Shown here: piece after piece, positions 1 to 8,688 of the stretch
Position numbering within the stretch: the first letter of the stretch is position 1
How the letters are laid out: every line of letters starts with the position of its first letter
Assembly: GCF_000425465.1 (NCBI RefSeq)
Contig: NZ_AUDM01000006.1
Location: forward strand, 45,184-109,183
Length of the DNA stretch: 64,000 nucleotides
Origin: Flavobacterium filum DSM 17961
Lineage (GTDB): Bacteria; Bacteroidota; Bacteroidia; Flavobacteriales; Flavobacteriaceae
Reading direction: 5' to 3'
Notes under the pieces: model-generated
The model's database searches: none
Seen by the model: the letters and a program-made list of their open reading frames with translations, nothing else
Told to the model about the DNA's origin: nothing
Made by a program: the position numbers and the translations under genes

Positions 1-40
1 TTGACGAATTGACGAATTGACGAATTGACGAATTGACGAA
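1..40. repeat. Tandem 8-bp repeat, 5 copies of TTGACGAA
   Basis: Five perfect head-to-tail copies of TTGACGAA start at the first base of the window and run almost into the ATG at 46. The array may continue to the left. The unit is not a multiple of three, so copy-number change would shift any frame across it; it lies where a promoter or leader for the next gene would be. Confidence 0.95.
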
Positions 41-45
41 TTAAC

Positions 46-477
46 ATGCTACTCAACACTACCCACAACGACAAAAAAATTATCACTCAAATCAATGATT
101 TAGTTGGAAAACCTTATGGATTATTGGACAATTTTAAATTGAAAGGAATTGGTTCCCCCCGATTAGATATTGTGAAAGCAAGTAATGAAATCGAAAAACT
201 TCTGAACCGAGACAATCATCGAAACTATGGCAATATTGAGCTTCGCCCAAACGGAATTCTTTTTCGGTTCCATACGCGTTTAGAAACATATGCGTTGGTT
301 ATTCCTTACTATAAACTGGTTATTTTTAAACCAGGCAACAGCTATACTTTGCACATTGACCAACATTTTGTTAGTTTTGAAGCTTTGCCAACCCATAAAT
401 CTATTCATCGTTTTGTTGAAAAAATAATGGATTTTCAACTTAAAAGCAAACCGGATAACTTTGTTGAAATTTCCTAA
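46..477 (+). CDS. Hypothetical protein, 143 aa
   Basis: A complete ORF with an ATG five bases after the TTGACGAA repeat array. The protein is soluble and mixed alpha/beta, without a signal peptide or membrane segment. The middle part (about residues 65-115) alternates hydrophobic and polar residues like a beta-sheet (LRPNGILFRF, YALVIPYYKLVIF). I do not recognise the family and propose no function. It is followed by a 62-bp gap and then the MarC gene on the same strand, so co-transcription is possible but not shown. Real-gene status rests on length, a sensible composition and the lack of a better ORF here. Confidence 0.7.
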   Translation: MLLNTTHNDKKIITQINDLVGKPYGLLDNFKLKGIGSPRLDIVKASNEIEKLLNRDNHRNYGNIELRPNGILFRFHTRLETYALVIPYYKLVIFKPGNSYTLHIDQHFVSFEALPTHKSIHRFVEKIMDFQLKSKPDNFVEIS

Positions 478-539
478 AATTGAGTTATTATTAGCATAAC
501 TTCCATTCAAAACTTTTTAAATACCTTTGTAAAAAAAAG

Positions 540-1163
540 ATGGAATTATTCATTTATATATTCGCAGCTTTATTTTCTGTACTTAATCCGTTGGGAGCAG
601 TTCCTATTTTTGTGGGATTAACCCAAGATTATACTAAAGCCGAACGTTCTAGGGTTTCACTTTTAACTGCATTAAACGTTTTTATCATTTTAATCATTTC
701 TTTTTTTATTGGTGAATATGTGTTGAAATTCTTCGGCATTAGTATCGACGCCCTTCGTATTGCCGGTGGTTTAATCATTGTAAGTTCCGGATTTTCATTG
801 CTCACCGGAAACTTCAATAAAACCCGTGGAGTGAACAAAAAAGTAGAAAGCGATGCTCAAACACGTAACCAAATTGCTCTGACTCCATTGGCGATTCCGA
901 TGTTGGCAGGACCGGGTTCTATCTCTCTACTAATCGCTTTTTATCAAGATTATACCAAAATCAGCGAAAAAATAATTGCTGTAATTTCCATTTTTGCAGT
1001 AGCCATTGTGATTTATTTTATCCTAAAAAGTGCTCACTATCTTTCCAGAATTTTAGGAGCTTCCGGAATTGTTGTGATTTCCAGAATTATTGGCTTTATT
1101 GTAATTGCCATTGGCGTGCAATATATTAGTAGTTCCATCGTCAATATCTTTAAACAAATTTAA
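540..1163 (+). CDS. MarC family integral membrane protein
   Basis: A 207-aa polytopic inner-membrane protein with about six hydrophobic segments, the usual size for the MarC (UPF0056) family. The N-terminus carries the family hallmark FSVLNPLGAVPIFVGLT (residues about 12-28), and the centre has AIPMLAGPGSISLLIAF (about 118-134), the second half of the internally duplicated fold. MarC proteins were once linked to multiple antibiotic resistance but their substrate is not settled. Start chosen at the first ATG; the stop is 46 bp before the next gene's preferred start, so the two may share a transcript. Confidence 0.9.
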   Translation: MELFIYIFAALFSVLNPLGAVPIFVGLTQDYTKAERSRVSLLTALNVFIILIISFFIGEYVLKFFGISIDALRIAGGLIIVSSGFSLLTGNFNKTRGVNKKVESDAQTRNQIALTPLAIPMLAGPGSISLLIAFYQDYTKISEKIIAVISIFAVAIVIYFILKSAHYLSRILGASGIVVISRIIGFIVIAIGVQYISSSIVNIFKQI

Positions 1164-1209
1164 CGAGTGTTCAATCGCTTTTCTGATTACCTTTAAAAAA
1201 AAAAGCGAG

Positions 1210-2634
1210 ATGAAAATACTGCTTACAGGAGCAAACGGTTATGTAGGTAGAAGACTCCTTCCGGAATTATTATCACAAAACCACGAAATCATTTGTGCGG
1301 TTCGCGATAAAAACCGTTTGGGTTTAGATAAAGCGACACTGCAATCCGTGACCATCTGGGAAGTCGATTTTTTAGAAGAAGTGTCATACGAAAATATACC
1401 CCAAGACATCGATGTAGCGTATTACTTGATTCACTCCATGTCAGCCTCTACAGAAGTGTTTGATACGATGGAAGCAAAAGCCGCCGAAAATTTTAACCAC
1501 TACATGAAGCATATCGGCGTAAAACAAGTAATTTACCTGAGTGGTATTGTCAACAACAATACACTTTCCAAACACTTACAATCCCGCAAAAATGTAGAAG
1601 ATATTTTATACCAAGGAAACGATAATGTAACCGTTTTAAGAGCCGGAATTATTGTAGGTTCCGGCAGTTCTTCCTTTGAAATCATTCGGGATTTATGTGA
1701 AAAATTACCCGTGATGATTACGCCTAAATGGGTACTCACCAAAACACAGCCAATAGCCATACGGGATGTCATTCAGTACCTGATAGGCGTGTTACTGAAA
1801 GAAGAGTGTTACAATGAATCGTTTGATATTGGCGGACCCAATGTGCTCACCTATAAACAAATGATGCAATTGTACGCCAAAACCCGAGGATTCAAAAATT
1901 GGATTTACACTGTACCGGTTATGACTCCAAAATTATCATCGTATTGGTTGTATTTTGTTACCTCTACTTCCTATAAATTAGCTATGAATTTAGTAGATAG
2001 CATGAAAATGGAAGTCGTTTGTAATGACAACCGTTTGCAAAAAATATTGGGCATCAAACCCATTTCCTATACCGATGCTATCAAATTAGCCTTCATTAAA
2101 ATCGAACAAAACTTGGTCATTTCAAGTTGGAAAGACAGCTTAGTGAGTAGCGAATTTCACCATAACTTATCAGAATTTATCCAAGTTCCTACCTACGGTT
2201 GTTTAAAAGATAACCAAAAATTAAAAATAGAAAATCCGGAAAAAGTATTGGAAAATATTTGGACTATTGGTGGCACCAAAGGCTGGTATTATGGCAACTG
2301 GATGTGGCAGTTACGGGGATTTATCGATAAATTAGTGGGTGGCGTTGGTTTAAGACGGGGAAGAACCCACCCCACCCATCTGGACAATGGTGATTCACTC
2401 GACTTTTGGCGGGTGATTTTAGCCAACAAAGAAGAAAAACGATTACTCTTGTTTGCCGAAATGCGACTCCCCGGCGAAGCATGGCTGGAATTTAGAATTG
2501 ATGAAAAAAATGTTCTACACCAAATTGCTACCTTTCGTCCCAGAGGACTTTTCGGAAGATTGTATTGGTATAGTTTGGTTCCTTTTCATTTTTTTATTTT
2601 CAAAGGAATGATTAAAAATATGGCTCGGGGTTAA
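1210..2634 (+). CDS. SDR-family NAD(P)-binding protein with C-terminal DUF2867
   Basis: A 474-aa protein when started at the ATG at 1210. The frame is open further upstream (to 1105), but that part overlaps marC and is not protein-like. The N-terminus MKILLTGANGYVGRR is the Rossmann dinucleotide-binding turn (GxxGxxG, residues 7-13) of an extended/atypical short-chain dehydrogenase. Residues about 1-300 form the NAD(P) domain, with a strand ending in VIYLSG. The C-terminal about 150 residues (from SFHHNLSEF-like sequence, rich in Trp, with RGRTHPTHLDNG and WLEFRID) match the DUF2867 domain that usually follows this SDR type. The substrate is unknown; it is probably cytoplasmic despite a hydrophobic C-terminus. 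Confidence 0.85.
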   Translation: MKILLTGANGYVGRRLLPELLSQNHEIICAVRDKNRLGLDKATLQSVTIWEVDFLEEVSYENIPQDIDVAYYLIHSMSASTEVFDTMEAKAAENFNHYMKHIGVKQVIYLSGIVNNNTLSKHLQSRKNVEDILYQGNDNVTVLRAGIIVGSGSSSFEIIRDLCEKLPVMITPKWVLTKTQPIAIRDVIQYLIGVLLKEECYNESFDIGGPNVLTYKQMMQLYAKTRGFKNWIYTVPVMTPKLSSYWLYFVTSTSYKLAMNLVDSMKMEVVCNDNRLQKILGIKPISYTDAIKLAFIKIEQNLVISSWKDSLVSSEFHHNLSEFIQVPTYGCLKDNQKLKIENPEKVLENIWTIGGTKGWYYGNWMWQLRGFIDKLVGGVGLRRGRTHPTHLDNGDSLDFWRVILANKEEKRLLLFAEMRLPGEAWLEFRIDEKNVLHQIATFRPRGLFGRLYWYSLVPFHFFIFKGMIKNMARG

Positions 2635-2715
2635 TCATTAAAAAAATATCTATTTATACTTTGTTTTTCAAAGTACTTTTTTATATTTGCATCAACAATC
2701 AAAATAACAAATCCA

Positions 2716-3021
2716 ATGAAAACGAATTTTCAAATTTCACCCAATCAAAGACTATCTGTAATTGTCACAGTAGTAGGCATAATTCTTCTCATCCCTATGA
2801 TAGCGATGCAATTTACAGACGAAGTAAAATGGACAATTTCTGATTTTATAATAGCAGGTATTTTATTGCTTGGAACCGGTTTAGCTATTGAATTCGTGTT
2901 GAGAACCATTCGGTCAACACAAATACGACTTCTACTCTGTGGTTTTATTTTGTTTGTATTATTTTTAGTTTGGGCTGAATTGGCAGTGGGCATTTTTGGT
3001 TCACCATTTGCTGGCAATTAA
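2716..3021 (+). CDS. Small integral membrane protein, 101 aa
   Basis: A short protein with three predicted transmembrane segments (residues about 12-32, 42-62 and 70-92) and a short cytoplasmic start. This architecture is common for small Bacteroidota proteins of unknown function. The ATG at 2716 follows an AT-rich stretch with a possible promoter (TTTATATTTG at about 2680-2690 resembles TAnnTTTG). It converges on the 129-aa membrane protein that ends 4 bp away on the other strand. I assign no function. Confidence 0.7.
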   Translation: MKTNFQISPNQRLSVIVTVVGIILLIPMIAMQFTDEVKWTISDFIIAGILLLGTGLAIEFVLRTIRSTQIRLLLCGFILFVLFLVWAELAVGIFGSPFAGN

Positions 3022-3025
3022 ATAC

Positions 3026-3415
3026 CTAAAATAATAGATATATCATTCCCATCCCAATCAAAAAAGCTAAAGGAGCAATACATTGAAGATAAACCGGCTT
3101 TAACTTTTCTGCAAAACCCAACGAAAGTTGATGGTGTACTTTTCGGGGAGTGGCATACAAAACCAACGAAGTGACTATCATAATCCATCCGAAAAGTTGG
3201 AAAAACAGTGGCAATTTAGTTTCGGGAGCCACATACACCATTGCCATAGCGGGAATCAACCGAATGGTAATTTCACCATAGTTAATCAATGGTGTACTTC
3301 CGGCTTTGGCTATCCAACTGCGAAAAAGCAAAGGTCGAATGAACATGATCCCTCCGGCTAAAAGGAAAACAATAGCAAATAGAATGACAATACCTTTTGC
3401 AACTACCAAAAACAT
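3026..3415 (-). CDS. Small integral membrane protein, 129 aa
   Basis: A minus-strand protein with four hydrophobic helices (about residues 7-27, 45-62, 68-86 and 108-127) and few charged residues in between. The family is not recognised. It starts 10 bp downstream of the DUF4256 gene, in the same direction, and that gene in turn follows the DUF1801 gene, so the three small genes probably form one transcript (DUF1801, DUF4256, this one). Membrane location is seen from hydrophobicity; no catalytic motif is visible. Confidence 0.75.
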   Translation of the reverse strand: MFLVVAKGIVILFAIVFLLAGGIMFIRPLLFRSWIAKAGSTPLINYGEITIRLIPAMAMVYVAPETKLPLFFQLFGWIMIVTSLVLYATPRKVHHQLSLGFAEKLKPVYLQCIAPLAFLIGMGMIYLLF

Positions 3416-3425
3416 ACATACAAAA

Positions 3426-3974
3426 TTAAATCTCTAATTTTCCTCTGAATCCTCTGGCTGCATAATAAGACTCTGCTCCGTTATGATAGATAAAAACTCT
3501 ACTAAATCGATTATCGCCAAAAATAGCTCCTCCTTTTTCCCTAATCGAAATGGGTGTGGACAACCAGCTCGAAGTTTTCAAATCAAATGAAGCTAACGTT
3601 TGCAATTCTATATAATCTTGCTCAGTCAGTAATTCTATTTTCATTTGTTGACACATCAACTCAACACTTGCCTTGGGCTTATTTTCTTTTCTGGAATGCC
3701 ATGCTGCTTCATCATAACACAGACTTCTTCTACCAATGGGACTTTCTTTAGAACAATCACAATAGAGTAAGGCATTTGGATTGCTTTTAAAAAAAACAAC
3801 ATCCGGTTCGCCTCCACTCACTTCCATTTGATACAATACTTCCAATTTATCCAGTTGATTCAGCAACTTTGCTTTTACATCATTCCAAGATACACCACTA
3901 TGCAAATGTTGATTTAAAATGAATCGTTCTTCTAAAATGGAAATAAATGAGGTTCGTGCTGATTCAGTCATCAT
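3426..3974 (-). CDS. DUF4256 domain-containing protein
   Basis: 182 aa, soluble. The segments SGGEPDVV, YCDCSKESPIGRRSLCYDEAAW and the C-terminal run from GGAIFGDNRFSRVFIYHNGAESYYAARGFRG are characteristic of DUF4256 as I remember it. Its function is not established. Two Met codons begin the frame (3974 and 3971), and either could be used. It lies 15 bp after the DUF1801 gene and 10 bp before a small membrane protein gene on the same strand. Several Cys residues (YCDCS and SLC) could be structural or metal-binding, which is inference only. Confidence 0.8.
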   Translation of the reverse strand: MMTESARTSFISILEERFILNQHLHSGVSWNDVKAKLLNQLDKLEVLYQMEVSGGEPDVVFFKSNPNALLYCDCSKESPIGRRSLCYDEAAWHSRKENKPKASVELMCQQMKIELLTEQDYIELQTLASFDLKTSSWLSTPISIREKGGAIFGDNRFSRVFIYHNGAESYYAARGFRGKLEI

Positions 3975-3989
3975 AGTAAATAAATGATG

Positions 3990-4427
3990 TTATTTTTTGT
4001 GACAACTACACTCGTGATGTTCTTCCAAATACGCAATCGAATCGCGACACATTGCTTCCAAAACAGAAATATCAATATCCGCTAATTTTTTGATATAAAT
4101 ACAGGCTTTTCCCATTTTATATTTCCCAAAGTTTTCCAACAAATGTTTGTTGTCCTCTCTGGGAGAGTAAATATATAAAGAAAATTCAGCCTTTCGAGGA
4201 GAAAAACCAAGCATAGGAGCATCGCCTTCATGTCCGCTGGCATACTTGTAGTGGTAACTGCCAAAACCAATAATAGTTGGTCCCCACATTTTGGGTTCAA
4301 AACCCGACCATTGCTGCATCAATTCGATAAGCCGAAAACTATCGGCCTTCTTTTGATCATTATCAACAAACGATTGAATAAAATCAGTTACACTGACTTG
4401 GGTTGCTGTGGTTTTATTGGTTGCCAT
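3990..4427 (-). CDS. DUF1801 (YdhG-like) protein
   Basis: 145 aa. The core (about residues 40-105) contains FEPKMWGPTIIGFGSYHYKYASG, then FSPRKAEFSLYIY and a Lys-rich C-terminal half with YKMGKACIYIKKLADID, the pattern of the DUF1801/YdhG-like fold (SCOP YdhG-like). Proteins of this fold are small and cytoplasmic, and their biochemical role is poorly known. The C-terminus ends in HHECSCHKK, a Cys/His cluster that might bind a metal. It is the first gene of a three-gene minus-strand set. Confidence 0.85.
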   Translation of the reverse strand: MATNKTTATQVSVTDFIQSFVDNDQKKADSFRLIELMQQWSGFEPKMWGPTIIGFGSYHYKYASGHEGDAPMLGFSPRKAEFSLYIYSPREDNKHLLENFGKYKMGKACIYIKKLADIDISVLEAMCRDSIAYLEEHHECSCHKK

Positions 4428-4472
4428 AAAAAAGTCTTTTGAACCAAAGATAAAAATTTATTGAATTGAATT

Positions 4473-5564
4473 TTAATTCGCTAAAGATTTTTGATTTTCG
4501 GCATTACCATACAACTTCTTCCGAAACCAAAACGCCAAATTCACCAACGCAATTAAAGCCGGAACTTCTACTAACGGACCTATCACTCCAGCAAATGCTT
4601 GACCACTATTGATACCAAAAACACCTATAGCCACCGCAATGGCCAACTCAAAATTATTACCGGTAGCCGTAAACGCAATAGAGGTAGCTTTGGAATAATC
4701 GGCTCCAAAATACTTGCCAATGAAAAAACTGATTACAAACATCACCGCAAAATAAATCACTAACGGAATCGCAATTCGGACAACATCCAAAGGAATGTGA
4801 ACAATCAACTCCCCTTTCAAACTAAACATCAAGACAATCGTAAACAACAAAGCAATCAAGGTGATCGGTGAAATAAACGGAACATATTTCGTTTGAAACC
4901 AGTCTTCTCCTTTTATCTTAATCAATACATACCGACTCAAAAAGCCCAAGGCAAACGGAATACCCAAATAAATCCCCACACTCTCCGCTATTTGTCCGAT
5001 GTGAATATCAATAATAGAACCTTCAAACCCAAAATAGGGTGGCAAAACCGTGATAAAAATATACGCATAAACGCTGTACAACAAGACTTGAAAAATACTG
5101 TTTAAAGCAATCAATCCGGCGGCGTATTCTCGGTTTCCATCGGCTAAATCATTCCATACGACAACCATGGCTATGCATCGAGCCAAACCAATCAAAATAA
5201 CGCCTATCATGTATTCCGGATAACCATTCAAAAAAAGTAAGGCCAAGAAAAACATCAAAACGGGACCAATTACCCAATTCAACAGTAAAGAAGCTCCCAA
5301 AACTTTTGTATTCTGAAACACCTCACCCATTTTACTGTAATTCACTTTAGTCAAAGGCGGATACATCATCAAAATCAATCCGATTGCTAAAGGAATATTG
5401 GTCGTACCGGAGGAAAACGAATTGATAAATCCGGAAGAACCGGGAATAAAATACCCCACTCCAACACCAATCAACATCGCCAAAAATATCCAAAGCGTTA
5501 AATAGCGATCTAAAAAACCTAATTTTTTTCGGTTGACAACGGGGGAACAATTGGTTACTGACAT
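4473..5564 (-). CDS. acr3: ACR3 family arsenite efflux transporter
   Basis: 363 aa, ten hydrophobic segments, the usual length for ACR3 permeases that export arsenite from the cytoplasm. Seen directly: [19 protein letters not shown] around residue 130, where Cys130 corresponds to the essential Cys of ACR3, and [20 protein letters not shown] near the end with the conserved Glu. It is the last gene of the long ars transcript, 40 bp after arsG, with an AT-rich gap. Its first residues (MSVTNCSP) are variable in the family. The call is secure; specificity for arsenite over antimonite cannot be read from sequence. Confidence 0.95.
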   Translation of the reverse strand: MSVTNCSPVVNRKKLGFLDRYLTLWIFLAMLIGVGVGYFIPGSSGFINSFSSGTTNIPLAIGLILMMYPPLTKVNYSKMGEVFQNTKVLGASLLLNWVIGPVLMFFLALLFLNGYPEYMIGVILIGLARCIAMVVVWNDLADGNREYAAGLIALNSIFQVLLYSVYAYIFITVLPPYFGFEGSIIDIHIGQIAESVGIYLGIPFALGFLSRYVLIKIKGEDWFQTKYVPFISPITLIALLFTIVLMFSLKGELIVHIPLDVVRIAIPLVIYFAVMFVISFFIGKYFGADYSKATSIAFTATGNNFELAIAVAIGVFGINSGQAFAGVIGPLVEVPALIALVNLAFWFRKKLYGNAENQKSLAN

Positions 5565-5604
5565 AGTTTTTTATTAAAAATTGAAAAACTTTTTTAACTT
5601 CTAC

Positions 5605-6312
5605 TTAAATAATTTTTAAATAAATATTGATGTAATAGAATCCTGTAATGATGAATGTAAGAGCTGCGATAATTCGCATTACTTTTTCAATTTTTGTGAT
5701 GGTTTTAAAATAGTTACCAAGTTTTTCCATGCTAAAAGCAATCACCAACGCAAAGAAAATAACGGGTAAACCTGTACCAATAGAGAAAACAACAGGTAAT
5801 ATCAAACCTTCACTCGAAGCCAAGGTCATTGGAATTAACATGGCAAAAAACAACGCACCGCTATAAGGACAAAATGCCATGGCAAACAAAGCTCCTAATA
5901 AAAATGAGCCGAGTAAACCTTTGGTTTTGAACGTATCAGATAATTTTTCGGTGAAATTTAATCCTTTGATGAAGTTCAACTTTATAACATCCAACATTAT
6001 TAAACCAATGATTATCAATACATAACCAATATACTTTTCTCCATTTCCTTGAAATAATTTTGCTACTTGAAATTTACTAGCTCCAAAATAAATCAAAGCA
6101 CCAATTAAGGTATAAGAAAACATTCTTCCTAAAGTGTAAAGCAGTCCACTCAACACTACTTTTCTTTTGTTATTAATGGTCTTGGCAATAAAAGCAGTTG
6201 CTGTGATATTTGTCGCCAACGGACAGGGAGCAATGGCAGTGAGTAATCCCAAAGCAAATGCTGCAAGAATAGGAAAGTCTTTATTTTCGGCAAATATTTG
6301 AATGAAATCCAT
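5605..6312 (-). CDS. arsG: ArsG-type aromatic arsenical efflux permease (DsbD/CcdA-like)
   Basis: 235 aa, six membrane segments. It has a Cys-Pro pair in the first segment (APCPLATNITA, Cys30) and a second Cys-Pro in the fourth (FCPYSGALFF, Cys148), the paired-cysteine layout of DsbD/CcdA transporters. Directly upstream is ArsF with a 2-bp gap. The ArsF-ArsG pairing is known from arsEFG operons, where ArsG is reported to export trivalent aromatic arsenicals such as reduced roxarsone. Family and context support ArsG; a generic cytochrome c biogenesis CcdA role is less likely because no cytochrome assembly gene is near. Confidence 0.8.
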   Translation of the reverse strand: MDFIQIFAENKDFPILAAFALGLLTAIAPCPLATNITATAFIAKTINNKRKVVLSGLLYTLGRMFSYTLIGALIYFGASKFQVAKLFQGNGEKYIGYVLIIIGLIMLDVIKLNFIKGLNFTEKLSDTFKTKGLLGSFLLGALFAMAFCPYSGALFFAMLIPMTLASSEGLILPVVFSIGTGLPVIFFALVIAFSMEKLGNYFKTITKIEKVMRIIAALTFIITGFYYINIYLKII

Positions 6313-6314
6313 AA

Positions 6315-6719
6315 TTATTGGAATGTAGAAATTTCCTTTTGAAGTTCGGTTTTAAACTTTTCGCCTTCGTTTTTGGCATACATAAAAGCCATTTCGGTTA
6401 AATCTTTAGTCACTTTAGTTTTGCTATTATACAAGTATAAAGACGTTCCGGTTGCTTCAAATTGTTCTGCAACTTTTGCATTTTTCTCATCGTCAACATT
6501 ATACAAAACAAACGAAATAGCTTCATTTTTACTAATAGTTTCTCTGCTTAATTTTTCAATATTATTACAAGTTATACAACGATGTTCGGTGTGAAATTGA
6601 ATCAATTGAATTTCGGTTTGAGCGGTGTTTTTTGTATTTGTATTTGCTTCCTCTTTTACTTCGTTTTTACATGAAATAAATAATAAACTGAGTAACATAA
6701 TTTTTAAAAATATTTTCAT
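6315..6719 (-). CDS. arsF: ArsF-like lipoprotein, nitroarsenical reductase subunit
   Basis: 134 aa. The N-terminus MKIFLKIMLLSLLFISC is a lipoprotein signal with Cys17 as the lipidation site. The mature part carries HTEHRCITCNNIE (Cys48-x-x-Cys51), a redox-active CxxC in a thioredoxin-like setting, the hallmark of ArsF. In published arsEFG systems ArsE and ArsF together reduce nitrophenyl arsenicals. Gaps to its neighbours are 6 bp upstream and 2 bp downstream, so it is translated with arsG. If the family assignment is wrong, it would be an exported thioredoxin-like electron carrier. Confidence 0.8.
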   Translation of the reverse strand: MKIFLKIMLLSLLFISCKNEVKEEANTNTKNTAQTEIQLIQFHTEHRCITCNNIEKLSRETISKNEAISFVLYNVDDEKNAKVAEQFEATGTSLYLYNSKTKVTKDLTEMAFMYAKNEGEKFKTELQKEISTFQ

Positions 6720-6725
6720 GATAAA

Positions 6726-7475
6726 TTATTTTGATATATATATTTTTAATTTTTGGGATGTAACAACATTTTCTAAATGTCCCATATTCTTTTCAGCATT
6801 ATCTATAAAATGGGTGTGAATATAATGACCTCTATGGGTAAAAACGCCTTCATGTTCTTTAGAATAAAAACCTAATAATTGACCTTCAACTTTATTTAAA
6901 TGGAAATGTTTTTTGGCTTTATCATGCAAATCGTGGTTGTGTTCTTTCTCCTCTAATGGCTTTGAAATGATATGATAATCAACCTTATCAAAGCTTCCTA
7001 CTATTTTAAAAACAAAAGGTTTAGTGGTTTTAATGCCCATTTTTTCGGCCGCACTTTCTATAACGGTTTGCAAATCTTCCTCACTGGAAATGGGTTGATT
7101 AATTTCAATTTCATGCCAAGAATTGACATACGAAAATACCGCAAAAGGGGAAAGCACGTTCCAATTGTTTTCAATGATGATCATATTATTTACATCAACA
7201 GTTGATGTAAACATTTTTCCATCAATAATGGTTACTTCACCTTGAATCCTACCCAAAGGACAAACAGCATATAAATTCTCTTTTGGAATCGTATCCCAAA
7301 GAATATGTGCCGATAAATCTTCACCCATCATCACTTTTTTCATGGCACTGACGGTTTTGATTTCGGTTTCTATTTCTACTGTTTTGACATTTTCAGCCTC
7401 CTCAATTTTACCCTCCTTTTTACATGAATATAAGCAGGTGAAGATTGCCGCTAGAATAATAATTTTTGACTTCAT
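6726..7475 (-). CDS. Acetolactate decarboxylase (BudA/AlsD)-like lipoprotein
   Basis: 249 aa. The signal IIILAAIFTCLYSC ends at a lipobox Cys18, so the protein should be membrane-anchored outside the cytoplasm. The C-terminal part has HRGHYIHTHFIDNAEKNMGH: His220, His222 and His233 follow the H-x-H-x10-H spacing of the zinc ligands in bacterial alpha-acetolactate decarboxylase. Upstream segments LYAVCPLGRIQGEVTIIDGK and WHEIEINQPISSEEDL also fit this family. A cytoplasmic metabolic enzyme family appearing as a lipoprotein in an ars transcript is odd; an acetolactate substrate is not demanded by the context. Gaps of 2 bp upstream and 6 bp downstream place it firmly in the operon. Confidence 0.8.
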   Translation of the reverse strand: MKSKIIILAAIFTCLYSCKKEGKIEEAENVKTVEIETEIKTVSAMKKVMMGEDLSAHILWDTIPKENLYAVCPLGRIQGEVTIIDGKMFTSTVDVNNMIIIENNWNVLSPFAVFSYVNSWHEIEINQPISSEEDLQTVIESAAEKMGIKTTKPFVFKIVGSFDKVDYHIISKPLEEKEHNHDLHDKAKKHFHLNKVEGQLLGFYSKEHEGVFTHRGHYIHTHFIDNAEKNMGHLENVVTSQKLKIYISK

Positions 7476-7477
7476 TT

Positions 7478-8452
7478 TTATAAAATTAAATTAAACATAT
7501 AACCTGAAAGGATGATGAAAAAAGCAACAACCCCAAAGAATATTGCAATCAATTTCCATGTCATCACTTTCTTAAGCATTGTAGCTTCCGGAATCGATAA
7601 ACCTACAACTGCCATCATAAACGCAATCGCAGTTCCGATAGGGATTCCTTTTTGAACAAAAACTTGAATAATTGGTAATACTCCAGCAGCATTACTATAC
7701 ATTGGAACGCCCAATATAACGGCAATTGGCACTGCAAAAGGATTATCTTTACTTATATAGTTTTCAAAAAAACCTGTTGGTATAAATCCGTGCATCATTG
7801 CTCCTATTCCTATTCCGATAATAATGTACCAAAAAACACCTTTGATGATGGAAAGTGCTTCTTTAAAAATGAAAGGCAAACGTTGAGAAAAAGTTTGTTT
7901 TTCTTCTTCCAAATCATCTTCTTTGCTTGCATTTGCTAAAACTCCTTGCACCCATGGCGATAAGTATTTTTCTAACTTGAGTTTTCCCAATATAAACCCA
8001 CCAAACATTCCTAAAATGATACCACTTGAAACATAAATTAAGGTAGCTTTTAAACCAAACATTCCGATAAATAGAGCAATTGCAACTTCATTTACCAATG
8101 GTGAAGTAATTAAAAAAGCAAAAGTTACACCAAGTGGAATGCCTCCTTTTACAAAACCAATAAATAACGGAACCGAACTACACGAACAAAAGGGTGTGAT
8201 GGCTCCAAAAGTGGAAGCAAACAAATATTCTAAACCAAAAAGTTTATTTCGAGAAAGGTAATTTCTGATTTTATCTACCGGAAAATACGAGTTGACAATG
8301 CCCATAACCGTTGTGATAAGAAACAATAAGATTAAAATCTTTATCGTATCATAAACAAAAAAGTGAAGTGCATCGCCCAATTTTGAACTTTGAGCAATGG
8401 TAAAAACCGAATAAATCAGCCAATCAGAAAGGTCTTGTAGCCAATCAAACAT
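7478..8452 (-). CDS. ArsP-like permease (PF03773 family)
   Basis: 324 aa with about eight membrane segments. The conserved TPFCSCSSVPLF (Cys89, Cys91) and a later second-half copy with PMYSNAAGVLPI identify the permease family that includes ArsP, an exporter of trivalent organoarsenicals such as methylarsenite. The CxC pair is a plausible soft-metal ligand. The stop of the upstream thioredoxin-like gene is 1 bp away, so translation is probably coupled. A cation or redox-linked substrate other than organoarsenic remains possible for this broad family. Confidence 0.85.
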   Translation of the reverse strand: MFDWLQDLSDWLIYSVFTIAQSSKLGDALHFFVYDTIKILILLFLITTVMGIVNSYFPVDKIRNYLSRNKLFGLEYLFASTFGAITPFCSCSSVPLFIGFVKGGIPLGVTFAFLITSPLVNEVAIALFIGMFGLKATLIYVSSGIILGMFGGFILGKLKLEKYLSPWVQGVLANASKEDDLEEEKQTFSQRLPFIFKEALSIIKGVFWYIIIGIGIGAMMHGFIPTGFFENYISKDNPFAVPIAVILGVPMYSNAAGVLPIIQVFVQKGIPIGTAIAFMMAVVGLSIPEATMLKKVMTWKLIAIFFGVVAFFIILSGYMFNLIL

Positions 8453-8453
8453 G

Positions 8454-8687
8454 TTATGAAAGTGCTTCTACAATTTCGGCTTCGCTTGGAACTTTTCCTT
8501 TTATTTTCACTATTTCATCTACCACAACTGCTGGTGTAGACAAAATATTATATTCCATAATTTGTTGAATATCTTCCACTTTTTCTACCGTTGCATCAAT
8601 ATTGTTTTTTGCAATTGCATCTTTAACTGCTTGTTCGGTGGCTTTGCATTTTGCACAACCCGTTCCTAAAATTTTAATTGTTTTCAT
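8454..8687 (-). CDS. Small thioredoxin-fold protein (redox-active disulfide protein; ArsE candidate)
   Basis: 77 aa from the ATG at 8687. The open frame extends to 8765, but the extra part overlaps the phosphatase gene. MKTIKILGTGCAKCKA shows a CxxC (Cys11, Cys14), and ILSTPAVVVDEIVKIKGKVPS is the cis-Pro loop of glutaredoxin/thioredoxin-like small disulfide proteins. Such proteins usually sit next to PF03773 permeases, as here. Because ArsF and ArsG follow downstream, this may be the ArsE partner; that is inference from context and size. It abuts the genes on both sides (1 bp each). Confidence 0.85.
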   Translation of the reverse strand: MKTIKILGTGCAKCKATEQAVKDAIAKNNIDATVEKVEDIQQIMEYNILSTPAVVVDEIVKIKGKVPSEAEIVEALS

Positions 8688-8688
8688 G

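Noticed and set aside
1105..1209. Upstream extension of the SDR protein
   Set aside because: Overlaps marC, and the Rossmann motif starts exactly at the ATG at 1210.
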